This document shows positions 43,543 through 51,451 of a stretch of DNA of 64,000 nt, piece after piece. Positions within the stretch are counted from its first letter, which is position 1; the number at the start of each line of letters is the position of its first letter. Source of the DNA: Pseudobdellovibrionaceae bacterium (GTDB lineage Bacteria; Bdellovibrionota; Bdellovibrionia; Bdellovibrionales; UBA1609); the NCBI GenBank assembly GCA_023898385.1, contig CP060220.1, positions 1,116,001 through 1,180,000 on the forward strand, read 5' to 3'. The position numbers and the translations under genes were made by a program. The notes beneath the pieces were generated by a model, which saw nothing but the letters and a program-made list of their open reading frames with translations, was not told the DNA's origin and did not search any database.

Positions 43543-44022
43543 ATGAATGATAAAAAACCAGAAAAAAGTCTTCAAGAAACCTATGCCCCCAATAGTATTT
43601 GTTTTGGCTGCGGACCTGCCAATACTAAGGGACTAAAAATTCGAAGTTTTTGTCATGATGACAACACTGTTGCTGAATGGTTGCCAGAGTCTCACCATGA
43701 AGCCTTCCCTGGCATGTTGAACGGCGGCATTATTGGTTCGCTTCTAGATTGCCATAGCAACTGGACGGCCGCCATTAAACTAATGAAAGAAAATAATTTA
43801 GAGCAACCACCCTGTACTGTGACCGCCGAATATTCAATTAAACTTTTAAAACCCACACCCTCAGACAAAAAGATTCGATTGAAAGCGCGGCCTGTGGAGG
43901 CCACCGACAAGAAGGTCGTTGTGGAGGGTGAGCTATATTCGGGTGATGACCTTTGTGCTACCTGTAGGGGTACATTTGTGGCCGTAAAACCGGGGCATCC
44001 GGCCTATCATCGCTGGGGATAG
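43543..44022 (+). CDS. PaaI-like hotdog-fold thioesterase
   Basis: A 159-residue single hotdog protein. PNSICFGCGPANTKGLKIRS is the N-terminal F-G-C-G-x-x-N-x-x-G-L motif of the 4HBT/PaaI-like group; FPGMLNGGIIGSLLDCHSNW holds the G-G-x-x-x-x-L-x-D motif of the catalytic helix; CTVTAEYSIKLLKPTPSDKK is the strand after it. Such proteins hydrolyse acyl-CoA thioesters. The start has AGGTAGGG upstream. It is flanked by the CBS protein (divergent) and the cNMP-binding protein (convergent). Confidence 0.85.
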   Translation: MNDKKPEKSLQETYAPNSICFGCGPANTKGLKIRSFCHDDNTVAEWLPESHHEAFPGMLNGGIIGSLLDCHSNWTAAIKLMKENNLEQPPCTVTAEYSIKLLKPTPSDKKIRLKARPVEATDKKVVVEGELYSGDDLCATCRGTFVAVKPGHPAYHRWG

Positions 44023-44085
44023 AATATCCGAGATTGGAAGCGTTGTTTTGATGCCTCAATGAACCCTAAAAAGGCCACACTCTTT

Positions 44086-45309
44086 TTAAGCAGCTTCTTC
44101 TGTGATTTCTGGCAACTTCGCACCGCAGTTGCCGCAGAAATTTTGACCAGCCTCAAAGGGCGAGTTGCACTCAAGACACTTGGGTTTCTTTTTGACTTTT
44201 CTAAGAGTTACATCCTCTTTCATGTCAATAAACCCTTTGTCATTCCACTTATCTATTTCGTAAATGATTTGCCAATAGGAGTGCAGGCGTTGGAACTCTT
44301 CGCGGTCAAATGACATAAATACACCCTCTTCACGACTTTTGCGCTTAATAAACAATCCTTTTTTCTCAAGGACGTTAAGGTGGGTGTCTTTAATTTCTAT
44401 GGCATACTCCTCTTTAAGATCAGAAAGGAGTTTCGTATACTCTAACTCGACGGCGCCATTTCGGTCTGGCTCTGCGCCATCGGAGAGCTCCACAAAGGCC
44501 GCTGCCACCTGCACAGCCAAGGGGTCAACATAAATCACCTCGGCTCGGCCGGCTTTGAACAAGTTGTGCTGATAAAACTCACCGAAGAGTTCGATGATCT
44601 CCATATTGTGAATTCTAATTTCAGTGATTTCCTCTTCGAGGTCTTCTTCCAGTTTTTCATGTTTCAATGTAAGATAACCAAGCTTTGACAAGATCATCAG
44701 GACATTTTCCATTCTCTGATGCGACTCTAAAAACATACGACTTGTATAAATTTTAAGACTGTTCCAGCCCACAATGATATCGTTTTCAGTAAATCGACTG
44801 GTGTCGATATTAGACTCCTCTTTGGGTTTGCCAGGAGTGAACCCCTTTGGCTTTTCCACTTCTGGAGATTTGCCCATTCGGTGGGCCACTAAATTTAAGG
44901 TAGCAAACAATCGCGGAATAAACCGTTGCGGGCAAGGGCGCGGATCTTGATCCATCTTAAATGACCGAATGGTGTTCCTCCCCCGCCGAATTTCATCAGA
45001 CATGGCCTTAGATAACAATTTAATGGCTGCGGGAATCTTGTGCGCTTGCGCCTTCAGTACGGCCACAGGGATTTCAAGGGTTTTTGCCTCTGTGGACACC
45101 ACGGCAGTGAATGGCATTTTAGCATTACCAAAAACAGCAGCTTCACCCAGAATTTGGGAGTTCGCCACTTGATCTAGCTCAATGTTTTTACCGCCACGCT
45201 CAATAAGAAGTGTGATGCGGCCTGACTGAATAAAATAAACTTTATCCAGAACATCGCCTTCTTTAAAAAGGATATCGCCCTTTTTAAACACCTTTATGCT
45301 GTCGCTCAC
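44086..45309 (-). CDS. Cyclic-nucleotide-binding domain protein with C-terminal zinc ribbon
   Basis: A 407-residue cytoplasmic protein. Residues about 7-110 are a cNMP-binding domain (ILFKEGDVLDKVYFIQSGRI, then GEAAVFGNAKMPFTAVVSTE, the phosphate-binding cassette with an R/T-poor variant). The middle (about 170-330) is helical with winged-helix-like parts (LKEEYAIEIKDTHLNVLEKK, GLFIKRK). The end has a double C-x2-C zinc ribbon: KCLECNSPF and NFCGNCGAKLPE. The cassette resembles CRP-type domains without a certain DNA-binding domain, so the target is unknown. The combination is unusual and worth comparison with Bdellovibrio signalling proteins. Confidence 0.78.
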   Translation of the reverse strand: MSDSIKVFKKGDILFKEGDVLDKVYFIQSGRITLLIERGGKNIELDQVANSQILGEAAVFGNAKMPFTAVVSTEAKTLEIPVAVLKAQAHKIPAAIKLLSKAMSDEIRRGRNTIRSFKMDQDPRPCPQRFIPRLFATLNLVAHRMGKSPEVEKPKGFTPGKPKEESNIDTSRFTENDIIVGWNSLKIYTSRMFLESHQRMENVLMILSKLGYLTLKHEKLEEDLEEEITEIRIHNMEIIELFGEFYQHNLFKAGRAEVIYVDPLAVQVAAAFVELSDGAEPDRNGAVELEYTKLLSDLKEEYAIEIKDTHLNVLEKKGLFIKRKSREEGVFMSFDREEFQRLHSYWQIIYEIDKWNDKGFIDMKEDVTLRKVKKKPKCLECNSPFEAGQNFCGNCGAKLPEITEEAA

Positions 45310-45535
45310 CCGTAATCCCCTTTTCTACTCAACCCTTGAATCGGCAGAACCTAGAAATTAATTGAGTCCGAATCCACATTTCACTAATGAAACTCAACGT
45401 TTTAAGGAAGAATAATACTTCTCCAAGACCTTCGTCCGCAAAACAATACGTGGGCCCAGGCAACCTGACTGTGGCACAGTGAACTAATGAGCTCAGGGCC
45501 CCGACTAAAGGTAAAAGACCCCTGAATGACCTGAA

Positions 45536-46255
45536 TTATTTGGAATAGGCTCGCTCAATCCATTGAATACTTCTTGAGACCATTTTGCTGCACAAATCTT
45601 GGTGTTGAATGCCAAACTCGACGAAATCTGTAAATTTCGGCTCTAGGGCAATACAAAATTCGAAAAGGGCCTCAAATTCTCCCAAAGACATCCCGCCCTC
45701 CACAGGAAATGCTGAAAACTTGAAGTCGGTAGGGTCAATTACATCTACGTCTACGCTGAGGTAAAATGGATTGGCTTCGATAAAATCTCTAATTCTAGAT
45801 TTCACCTCGTCAAGATTTTCACCACAAGCAACATACTTTACCTTTTTATTCATTTTTTCCGGCTCATGCCGTAAACCCAAGATGAGAACTTCAACCTCAT
45901 GCATATGCACCAGCCAATCAATGAAACTGTAATGGGAAAGGTGCTGATTAGTATAGGCATCATGATGGGCATCAAACACCACCAACTTCAACTTCTTTGG
46001 TGAAAGAAGCGACTTAAAGTATAAAAATGAATAGTAGGTAAGCAGATGTTCACCGCCCACCATCACTTTCGGCTGTTCAATTCCCATAAGCGCCTGAAAA
46101 AATTGATCGAATGTTCCGGGATTTGAACCTTTCAAATTCACAACCTTCGCTGACAGCAACGACTGTTTTTTAAACAAATCATACATCAGAATACAAGACC
46201 GAGCTGAAATTTGTTTTTTCGAAGTCCCGTCAAAGGGCACGAATAAAACGGACAT
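45536..46255 (-). CDS. Arginase-family protein, candidate peptide arginase
   Basis: A 239-residue arginase/ureohydrolase-fold protein, shorter than most arginases and agmatinases (about 300). The binuclear manganese site is seen: GGEHLLTY (His70), FDAHHDA (Asp95, His97, Asp99) and LSVDVDVIDP (Asp169, Asp171, Asp174). ILGLRH and VEFG fit the fold. The ATG overlaps the preceding methyltransferase stop (TGATG) and an AAAGGG site lies upstream. It is last in a coupled operon with a small peptide, two methyltransferases and a radical SAM/SPASM enzyme. In RiPP clusters such proteins (OspR is the known case) convert peptide arginine to ornithine. Free arginine or agmatine as the substrate is possible, but no polyamine gene is near. 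Confidence 0.75.
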   Translation of the reverse strand: MSVLFVPFDGTSKKQISARSCILMYDLFKKQSLLSAKVVNLKGSNPGTFDQFFQALMGIEQPKVMVGGEHLLTYYSFLYFKSLLSPKKLKLVVFDAHHDAYTNQHLSHYSFIDWLVHMHEVEVLILGLRHEPEKMNKKVKYVACGENLDEVKSRIRDFIEANPFYLSVDVDVIDPTDFKFSAFPVEGGMSLGEFEALFEFCIALEPKFTDFVEFGIQHQDLCSKMVSRSIQWIERAYSK

Positions 46256-47019
46256 CAATTAACCCTTTCGAAGACGAGTATCATACGCCACGATTTTTCA
46301 TCATCTAAAGGGGCCTTTTCAAAGTTGCCATAAACATGCTTAAGGCTCAGGCCACCGCCCACGCTTTCTGCAAAATCCTCGAGTGTGTGAACTCTTGCGT
46401 TAAATGTTTCACTAACTACTGAAGTCTTTCCGTTTCGTACAATTTTCATTGACACCAAGGCGTTGTAGCTCTGGTGCAACGACGAGGGAGTGTCTAGGGC
46501 CATCCATTTAAATGTCACATTGAAATCTTCTTTTCCCATGGTCCACTCGCTCATGGTCGTATCAACAAGGTCTAAACTTTTAGGATGGGCCGCCTCCACT
46601 ACGTACAACCCACCTTTTGAAAGGTGATTCGAAACTGCTGCCAAGTGCAACTTCAAGTCGTTCAGTTCATGAATATGACTTACGGAATCCACCATGTTTA
46701 TTATCAAGTCGTACTTTTTATCCAGTGAGAACCGAACCATATCTGCCAAATGGTAATTAATTTTTAACCCATTTTCTGAAAACACCTTTGTTGCATATTG
46801 AGCCATTTGAGTAGACAAATCTAACCCCTCAACTTCGAGTCCTCTTTGAGCCAGCTGAAGCCCATGACTCGCCGGACCAGCCGCTACCTCAAGAGCGTTT
46901 TTAGGCATCTTACCCGAAAAAAGGCTCAACACAAAATCCACCTCGGATTCATAATTTCGATAGCTAAACGCAAGATCATAAGCCTCAGGGAAATCGTAAA
47001 GTGATTTAGTAGATTCCAT
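46255..47019 (-). CDS. Class I SAM-dependent methyltransferase, RiPP-like operon
   Basis: A 254-residue methyltransferase. I chose the ATG at 47017-47019 (MESTKSLYDFPEAYDLAFSY) because GGAGAG lies upstream; a longer frame would run inside the radical SAM gene. Motif I is ALEVAAGPASHGLQLA, the acidic residue is in VEGLDLS, post-I is YDLIINMVDSVSHIHELN, and GGLYVVEAAHPKS follows. It starts 14 bases before the end of the radical SAM gene and its stop overlaps the arginase start, so it is translationally coupled on both sides. A peptide or its modified tail is a likely substrate; it differs from the other methyltransferase of the operon. Confidence 0.8.
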   Translation of the reverse strand: MESTKSLYDFPEAYDLAFSYRNYESEVDFVLSLFSGKMPKNALEVAAGPASHGLQLAQRGLEVEGLDLSTQMAQYATKVFSENGLKINYHLADMVRFSLDKKYDLIINMVDSVSHIHELNDLKLHLAAVSNHLSKGGLYVVEAAHPKSLDLVDTTMSEWTMGKEDFNVTFKWMALDTPSSLHQSYNALVSMKIVRNGKTSVVSETFNARVHTLEDFAESVGGGLSLKHVYGNFEKAPLDDEKSWRMILVFERVN

Positions 47020-48184
47020 TCTTGTAACTCTCCAAGTAGGCAATATAGTCACCTGTTGCGTTTTTACTAAGGTTGCAGTGCAATTCATCTGGCGAACTGG
47101 CATCGCCATGGAGCAAATAGGCATTAGACCGACAGCCACCTCGACAGTCACGAGCCGCCGGACAAATATTAATATTTTTGCACTGAACTCCGCGGTACTT
47201 TTCAAATATACTTCCGTTTTCCCAAACATACTTCAATCCTTTACTGACAACATTATCGGATGAAAAACTGCTGCCTTCCGCAGGGGTCATTGTCGGGCAA
47301 ATAACAGCTTCACCATTATACTTAATGTACATATAGAAACTGCCAACGCCACAATGAGGTGCAAGATGACTCATTTGAATGGGGGAGTCGCAAACTTTGG
47401 TCACCGCACTTTGGTTGCCAAAATTTTCAACAACAAATTTATAGAACTCCTGATTTGAGAGTGACCATTCTCTATCTACCAGCGCACGGCCAGCCGGAAT
47501 CAGCCTATCCAAACCGTAGCCAACGCCGATCTCTCTACTCAAAAACTCAGTAAGGCCCTTGATCTCATGTTGATTTTTTTTGTTTACAACAATGTTTACC
47601 TTTAAATTTTTGACTCGATTCTTCAATAACTTAAGACCTCTAACCGATTTTTCAAAAGCGCCTTTTGATTGGCGAAACGCATCGTGAGTCTCAGCAGAGT
47701 TCCCATCTAGTGAAATTTGCACAAACTGAATTCCAGCCTCCACAATCTTATCGGCAACCTCTTGACTCAATAGGGTTCCATTGGTGAACAGACTCACAAA
47801 AATTCCTTTGGATCTGATATATTTGGCAATCTGAAACAGGTCCTTTCGAAGCAACGGCTCGCCTCCAGTCAAATCGATAGCCAGAACACCCATCCCATGA
47901 GCCGCATCAATGATATCTTTGATTTGTTCAAAGGGTAATCCCTTGTTCTGACCCGGTCCAGACTGTGAATAACAGTGCAGGCATTTCAAGTTGCAATTGA
48001 CATTCAGTTCAATCTGTAACCGCTGTAAGTGATATTTTGACTTGACGACGTTCAAACTCCGTGGCGGGGAAGCATTTATTTTTTTTATGCAACTAGCAGT
48101 GTCCCCTTGCGTGAACGACCCGTCAGAATTCAAAATATATCCGACACCTTTTGCGTTGTGAAAAATAAATCGAGGAAATCCCAT
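47006..48184 (-). CDS. Radical SAM/SPASM protein, RiPP-like operon
   Basis: A 392-residue enzyme. Radical SAM cluster: NVNCNLKCLHCYSQSG (Cys64, Cys68, Cys71), with GGEP at 107-110. A SPASM domain with auxiliary clusters occupies the C-terminus: cysteines 265, 278, 296, 335, 341, 347, 351 and 370, including CKNINICPAARDCRGGCRSN. In known peptide pathways SPASM enzymes form thioether, C-C or other cross-links, or epimerise residues. The N-terminal ~50 residues (MGFPRFIFHNAKGVGYILNS) may be a peptide-recognition segment, which is inference. The ATG shares one base with the preceding methyltransferase stop (TAATG). Confidence 0.88.
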   Translation of the reverse strand: MGFPRFIFHNAKGVGYILNSDGSFTQGDTASCIKKINASPPRSLNVVKSKYHLQRLQIELNVNCNLKCLHCYSQSGPGQNKGLPFEQIKDIIDAAHGMGVLAIDLTGGEPLLRKDLFQIAKYIRSKGIFVSLFTNGTLLSQEVADKIVEAGIQFVQISLDGNSAETHDAFRQSKGAFEKSVRGLKLLKNRVKNLKVNIVVNKKNQHEIKGLTEFLSREIGVGYGLDRLIPAGRALVDREWSLSNQEFYKFVVENFGNQSAVTKVCDSPIQMSHLAPHCGVGSFYMYIKYNGEAVICPTMTPAEGSSFSSDNVVSKGLKYVWENGSIFEKYRGVQCKNINICPAARDCRGGCRSNAYLLHGDASSPDELHCNLSKNATGDYIAYLESYKNGIY

Positions 48185-48987
48185 TATGCCACTCTCTTTG
48201 ACACTACAAAAACATTCTTGTTGACCACTTGATCGACTGAAAGCCTGTTACCATAGTCATCAAACAATCCCCAAATTTTAAAGCCCTGAGAGCTCAATTG
48301 TTTCTGTAAATTATTATAGCTCCAGCGTCGCTGGTTGAACTGAAACGATTTAACTGCCTGTTGGCCGTCAGGCTTTTCTATTTCGGCTTTTAGCTCCTCT
48401 TGAGTCAGATGATTATCTATAGGCGACACCGTCCATGAAACATTTACTTTTGTCAGTGTCTGAGTTTTTTTGCTCCGCAAATTGACAGACCAACTTCTTG
48501 TTTCATCAAGATTTCCACCTTCATTCATAAAACCGAGGTGAATAAGAAGATCACCCCCCACCCTCAAATTGTTTTTTGCTTTTTCTAAAAACAAATACAC
48601 CTCGTTGTTTGACAGCAGGTGTCTAAATGTGTTGTTTAGGGTTAATAGTGCATCAAAGTTTGCATTTGACTCTTTGCTTGGACTGCACATGCTGCCCACA
48701 AAATACACAGAATTTGCATGTGAGTGTTTTGCTTGTGCGTATCGAATTGCGGTTGAGTTAATATCATAAGCTAGGACTTTAAATCCGGATTCAGCCAACA
48801 GGTTTGAAAACTTACCCGTGCCACAGCCTGGGTAAATAACACGGCCCCGCTTCCCAAGAATAGCTGCCACCGCTTTCAAATACACATCGTAGTTGTGACA
48901 GAGCAATAGCTCATATAGATCGGGCTTTGAGAAAAGCTCGTGTGACGCCCATTGTTCTGAATCTAAATTTAAACCTTTCACAGACAC
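48184..48987 (-). CDS. Class I SAM-dependent methyltransferase, first enzyme of RiPP-like operon
   Basis: A 267-residue methyltransferase. Motif I: VIYPGCGTGKFSNLLAESGF; the strand after it is VLAYDINSTAIRYAQ; post-I is FDALLTLNNTFRHLLSNNEV; GGDLLIHLGFMNEGGN is the next strand. The C-terminal part has a hydrophobic beta-rich segment as in small-molecule methylases. It lies 55 bases after the small peptide gene on the same strand and its stop shares one base with the radical SAM start. Together these point to a role in modifying the peptide, though methylation of another molecule cannot be excluded. Confidence 0.8.
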   Translation of the reverse strand: MSVKGLNLDSEQWASHELFSKPDLYELLLCHNYDVYLKAVAAILGKRGRVIYPGCGTGKFSNLLAESGFKVLAYDINSTAIRYAQAKHSHANSVYFVGSMCSPSKESNANFDALLTLNNTFRHLLSNNEVYLFLEKAKNNLRVGGDLLIHLGFMNEGGNLDETRSWSVNLRSKKTQTLTKVNVSWTVSPIDNHLTQEELKAEIEKPDGQQAVKSFQFNQRRWSYNNLQKQLSSQGFKIWGLFDDYGNRLSVDQVVNKNVFVVSKRVA

Positions 48988-49042
48988 TCCTTCAAGTTTA
49001 GGCCTAACGCAAATTAGGCCTAAATGGGCTTGTTCGATTGAA

Positions 49043-49351
49043 TTAGTACGGCATAGTGCTCGGGGGGCAACGGCCAGCCAGTGTTGTCAGTTCAACATTG
49101 GCTTCGCCGAAATACTCGCCGTCCTTGATGAACTCAGCGACATCGCCGCCCTCTTTGATCTTAACCAGCATTTCACCATCATCCATAGCCTGGATTTCAA
49201 TAGCGAATCCTGCGTCGGCTATTTGTGAAACAGTCTTTGCCAAATCTACCGTCGACACCTTGTAGATTGCTGAATCCGTTTTGGCTTCAACGACCTGACC
49301 CACGGTCAACGTAGCAAGAAATGCCAATAGCTTTTTATTTGTTTTTTTCAT
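49043..49351 (-). CDS. 102-residue peptide, candidate RiPP precursor with a signal-like leader
   Basis: The ATG at 49349-49351 has an ideal ribosome binding site (AAGGAG, six bases spacing). Residues 1-23 (MKKTNKKLLAFLATLTVGQV then VEA) look like a Sec signal or a hydrophobic leader. The mature part is acidic, ends with TTLAGRCPPSTMPY, and contains only one arginine (94) and only one cysteine (95) in the whole protein, adjacent to each other in the Pro-rich tail. That tail is the natural candidate core for a cluster holding an arginase, a radical SAM/SPASM enzyme and two methyltransferases. No homologous precursor family is recognised. Expression of the enzyme genes follows directly. Confidence 0.7.
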   Translation of the reverse strand: MKKTNKKLLAFLATLTVGQVVEAKTDSAIYKVSTVDLAKTVSQIADAGFAIEIQAMDDGEMLVKIKEGGDVAEFIKDGEYFGEANVELTTLAGRCPPSTMPY

Positions 49352-49391
49352 ATTCAACTCCTTTTTGTTGATAGTAGGAGCCACATCTTGC

Positions 49392-49420
49392 AGTATCCGT
49401 ACCACGGACAAATCCCACAA
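49392..49420 (-). promoter_or_regulatory. Putative sigma-70-type promoter of the peptide operon
   Basis: On the minus strand TTGTGG (49415-49420) and GATACT (49392-49397) are separated by 17 bases, the optimal spacing. Transcription would begin near 49385 and give a leader of about 35 bases before the peptide ATG. The -35 is imperfect, and no regulator binding site was found. Confidence 0.45.
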
Positions 49421-49861
49421 AAAAACCTGTTAGTTGAATAGATTTCATTTGAGCACCTACATGTCCGAAATGTGAGACTAAGTCTTAGAAATGAGACCGA
49501 CATCAGGACCCACCAATAGCCTCCTATTTGCCGGAGGAACTGTCGTCCGAGGTCAGTTCAGACCTCAAGGTCTTCTTTTTTGACACACAGTTTTGCGAGC
49601 TTCATGACGGCCAAAATATAGAGTCCCCTTTTCTTGATTCATCAGGGTGACGAAGTGAAAAACGGGCGGCAGCCTGGAGCCCCACGAGAAATAGTGGCCC
49701 AGCGACTTCGGCTCTTCGTTTAGATTGGCTAATGAAACGAGGCGTTAGGGTGGTGGAAATCTGAGCCCCAGGCCCTTTGTCTATGTTATACAAAGGGGTC
49801 GAGGTGGCCAGTGCCCTGAAAGACTATTGAAAGCACTGGGGAATTTGTTAACTTTTGGATA
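49421..49861. other. Intergenic stretch, no supported gene
   Basis: About 440 bp between the peptide operon and RNase Y. No frame here has a recognisable domain or ribosome binding site. A 63-codon minus-strand frame (49602-49793) is not convincing. The stretch should contain the upstream regulatory sequences of the peptide operon and of the RNase Y gene. Confidence 0.4.
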
Positions 49862-51430
49862 ATGAGTATGCAGATTGCTGTTGTAGGCATTTCTTTTGTG
49901 GTGGGGTTTTCGGCCATGTGGCTGATACGGTATTTTGTCCGCAGGAACGTGCGCCGGGTGGCGGAGCGTGAGGCCCAGGATATTTTAGAAACAGCTCAGT
50001 GGACGGCTGATCAGTTTATGGCGGAAGCCAAAAAGAATGTGGAGGAGTACGAAGAGGAAATTCGGGGGCAGGCCGAAGAAGAACTTGAATCTCGTCAGCA
50101 TCAAGTGAGTCAAATTCAAGACCGCATTCAAGATCAGCAAGACGCCCTAGAGCATGATCTTAAGATTAAACAAGACCAATACTCCCAACGTAAACAAAGA
50201 GTGGATCAATACGACAAAAAAGTCAGTGATCAACAGTCTCAATATCAAATGTTGAAAGAACGCCTCCGGGAGCTGCAAAGTTCACTGAAGTCAAAACTTG
50301 AAACCAAAGCCGACACGCCGGCTGATCACCTCAAAGCGGAGCTCATTGAAAAAATTCAAAGTCAGGCCATCATTCGATCGAGCAAAATGAGTCAACAGAT
50401 GGTGGATGAAGCTCAGCAGTCTGCTGAAAGGCGGGCCAAGCAGGTTTTAACTACGGCCTTGAATCGATTTGCAAGACCCTATTGCCCAGAACGAGGAACT
50501 GGTCACGTACCTTTGTCTGACGACAAACAACGATCGAATGTGATCGGCCCAGAAAGATCTCACCTCAAGGCCATCGAAATGGCGTGTGGCGTGGATCTAG
50601 TGTTTGACGAAGAACATAGCACCGTGTCGGTTTCTGGCTTTGACCCTGTTCGCCGTGAATTGGGACGTTTATCGGTGGAGCGCATTTCTCGAGAAAAGAA
50701 AATGCGCATCGAAGATATTCCAAGAATTGTTCAAAAAATTAAATCCGAATTGTTCTCAAAAATTCGCAAAGACGGAAATCAAATTGCCAAAGAGTTGGGA
50801 CTCAAAGATCTGCATGCTGAGATTCGCAACATGATGGGTGCACTTCGGTATCGCTATTCTTTCACTCAGAATCAGTATTTTCATTGTGGCGAAGTGGGTT
50901 TTTTGTGTGGCTTACTTAATAGCGAACTCGGTCTGGACCAAAAAGACGGACGACGAGCGGGCATGCTTCACGACATAGGAAAATCCATGGATCACAGTCG
51001 CGATGGAGGACACGCAGTTATCGGTGCTGATTTTATCGAGCAACACGGCGAAGCAGAACATATCGTTCATGCTGTACGAGCGCACCACTATGACGAAACG
51101 CCCAGTACAGACCTGGCCCATTTGGTCATCGCGGCCGATGCCATTTCGGGAGCTCGCCCTGGAGCTCGTCGATCAACGGTGGTTTCATACGCCCAAAAAA
51201 TGCAAGACTTGCAGAATATTGCCAGCAGCTTTGAAGGCGTTGTGGACGCTCATGTGGTCAGTGCCGGACGCGAAGTGAGAGTGTTTGTGGACGGACGCAA
51301 GGTTGACGATTGGGCGGCGTTGAAGCTCAGCTCAAATGTGGCCGAAAAAATTGAAAACGAGATGGCCTACCCTGGCCAAATTAAAGTCACTGTGGTGAGA
51401 GAAACTCAGGCTGTGGAGTACGCCAAATAG
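49862..51430 (+). CDS. rny: Ribonuclease Y-like endoribonuclease
   Basis: A 522-residue RNase Y. An N-terminal membrane helix (IAVVGISFVVGFSAMWLIRY) is followed by a long coiled coil (about 30-200), a KH-like RNA-binding region around 215-235 (SDDKQRSNVIGPERSHLKAI), and an HD domain with AGMLHDIGKSMDH and HAVRAHHYDETPST. The usual G-x-x-G loop of the KH domain reads G-P-E-R, so RNA binding there may be altered. The C-terminal region (EVRVFVDGRKVDDWAALKL) is the family's normal tail. RNase Y starts mRNA decay at the membrane. The ATG precedes MSMQ; TTTGGA is the only nearby ribosome site. Confidence 0.9.
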   Translation: MSMQIAVVGISFVVGFSAMWLIRYFVRRNVRRVAEREAQDILETAQWTADQFMAEAKKNVEEYEEEIRGQAEEELESRQHQVSQIQDRIQDQQDALEHDLKIKQDQYSQRKQRVDQYDKKVSDQQSQYQMLKERLRELQSSLKSKLETKADTPADHLKAELIEKIQSQAIIRSSKMSQQMVDEAQQSAERRAKQVLTTALNRFARPYCPERGTGHVPLSDDKQRSNVIGPERSHLKAIEMACGVDLVFDEEHSTVSVSGFDPVRRELGRLSVERISREKKMRIEDIPRIVQKIKSELFSKIRKDGNQIAKELGLKDLHAEIRNMMGALRYRYSFTQNQYFHCGEVGFLCGLLNSELGLDQKDGRRAGMLHDIGKSMDHSRDGGHAVIGADFIEQHGEAEHIVHAVRAHHYDETPSTDLAHLVIAADAISGARPGARRSTVVSYAQKMQDLQNIASSFEGVVDAHVVSAGREVRVFVDGRKVDDWAALKLSSNVAEKIENEMAYPGQIKVTVVRETQAVEYAK

Positions 51431-51451
51431 GACGCACCCCGAAGGATGCGA

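Noticed and set aside
45536..46255. Ordinary agmatinase or arginase of polyamine or urea metabolism
   Set aside because: It cannot be excluded, but the protein is short, no polyamine gene is near, and it is coupled to peptide-modification genes.
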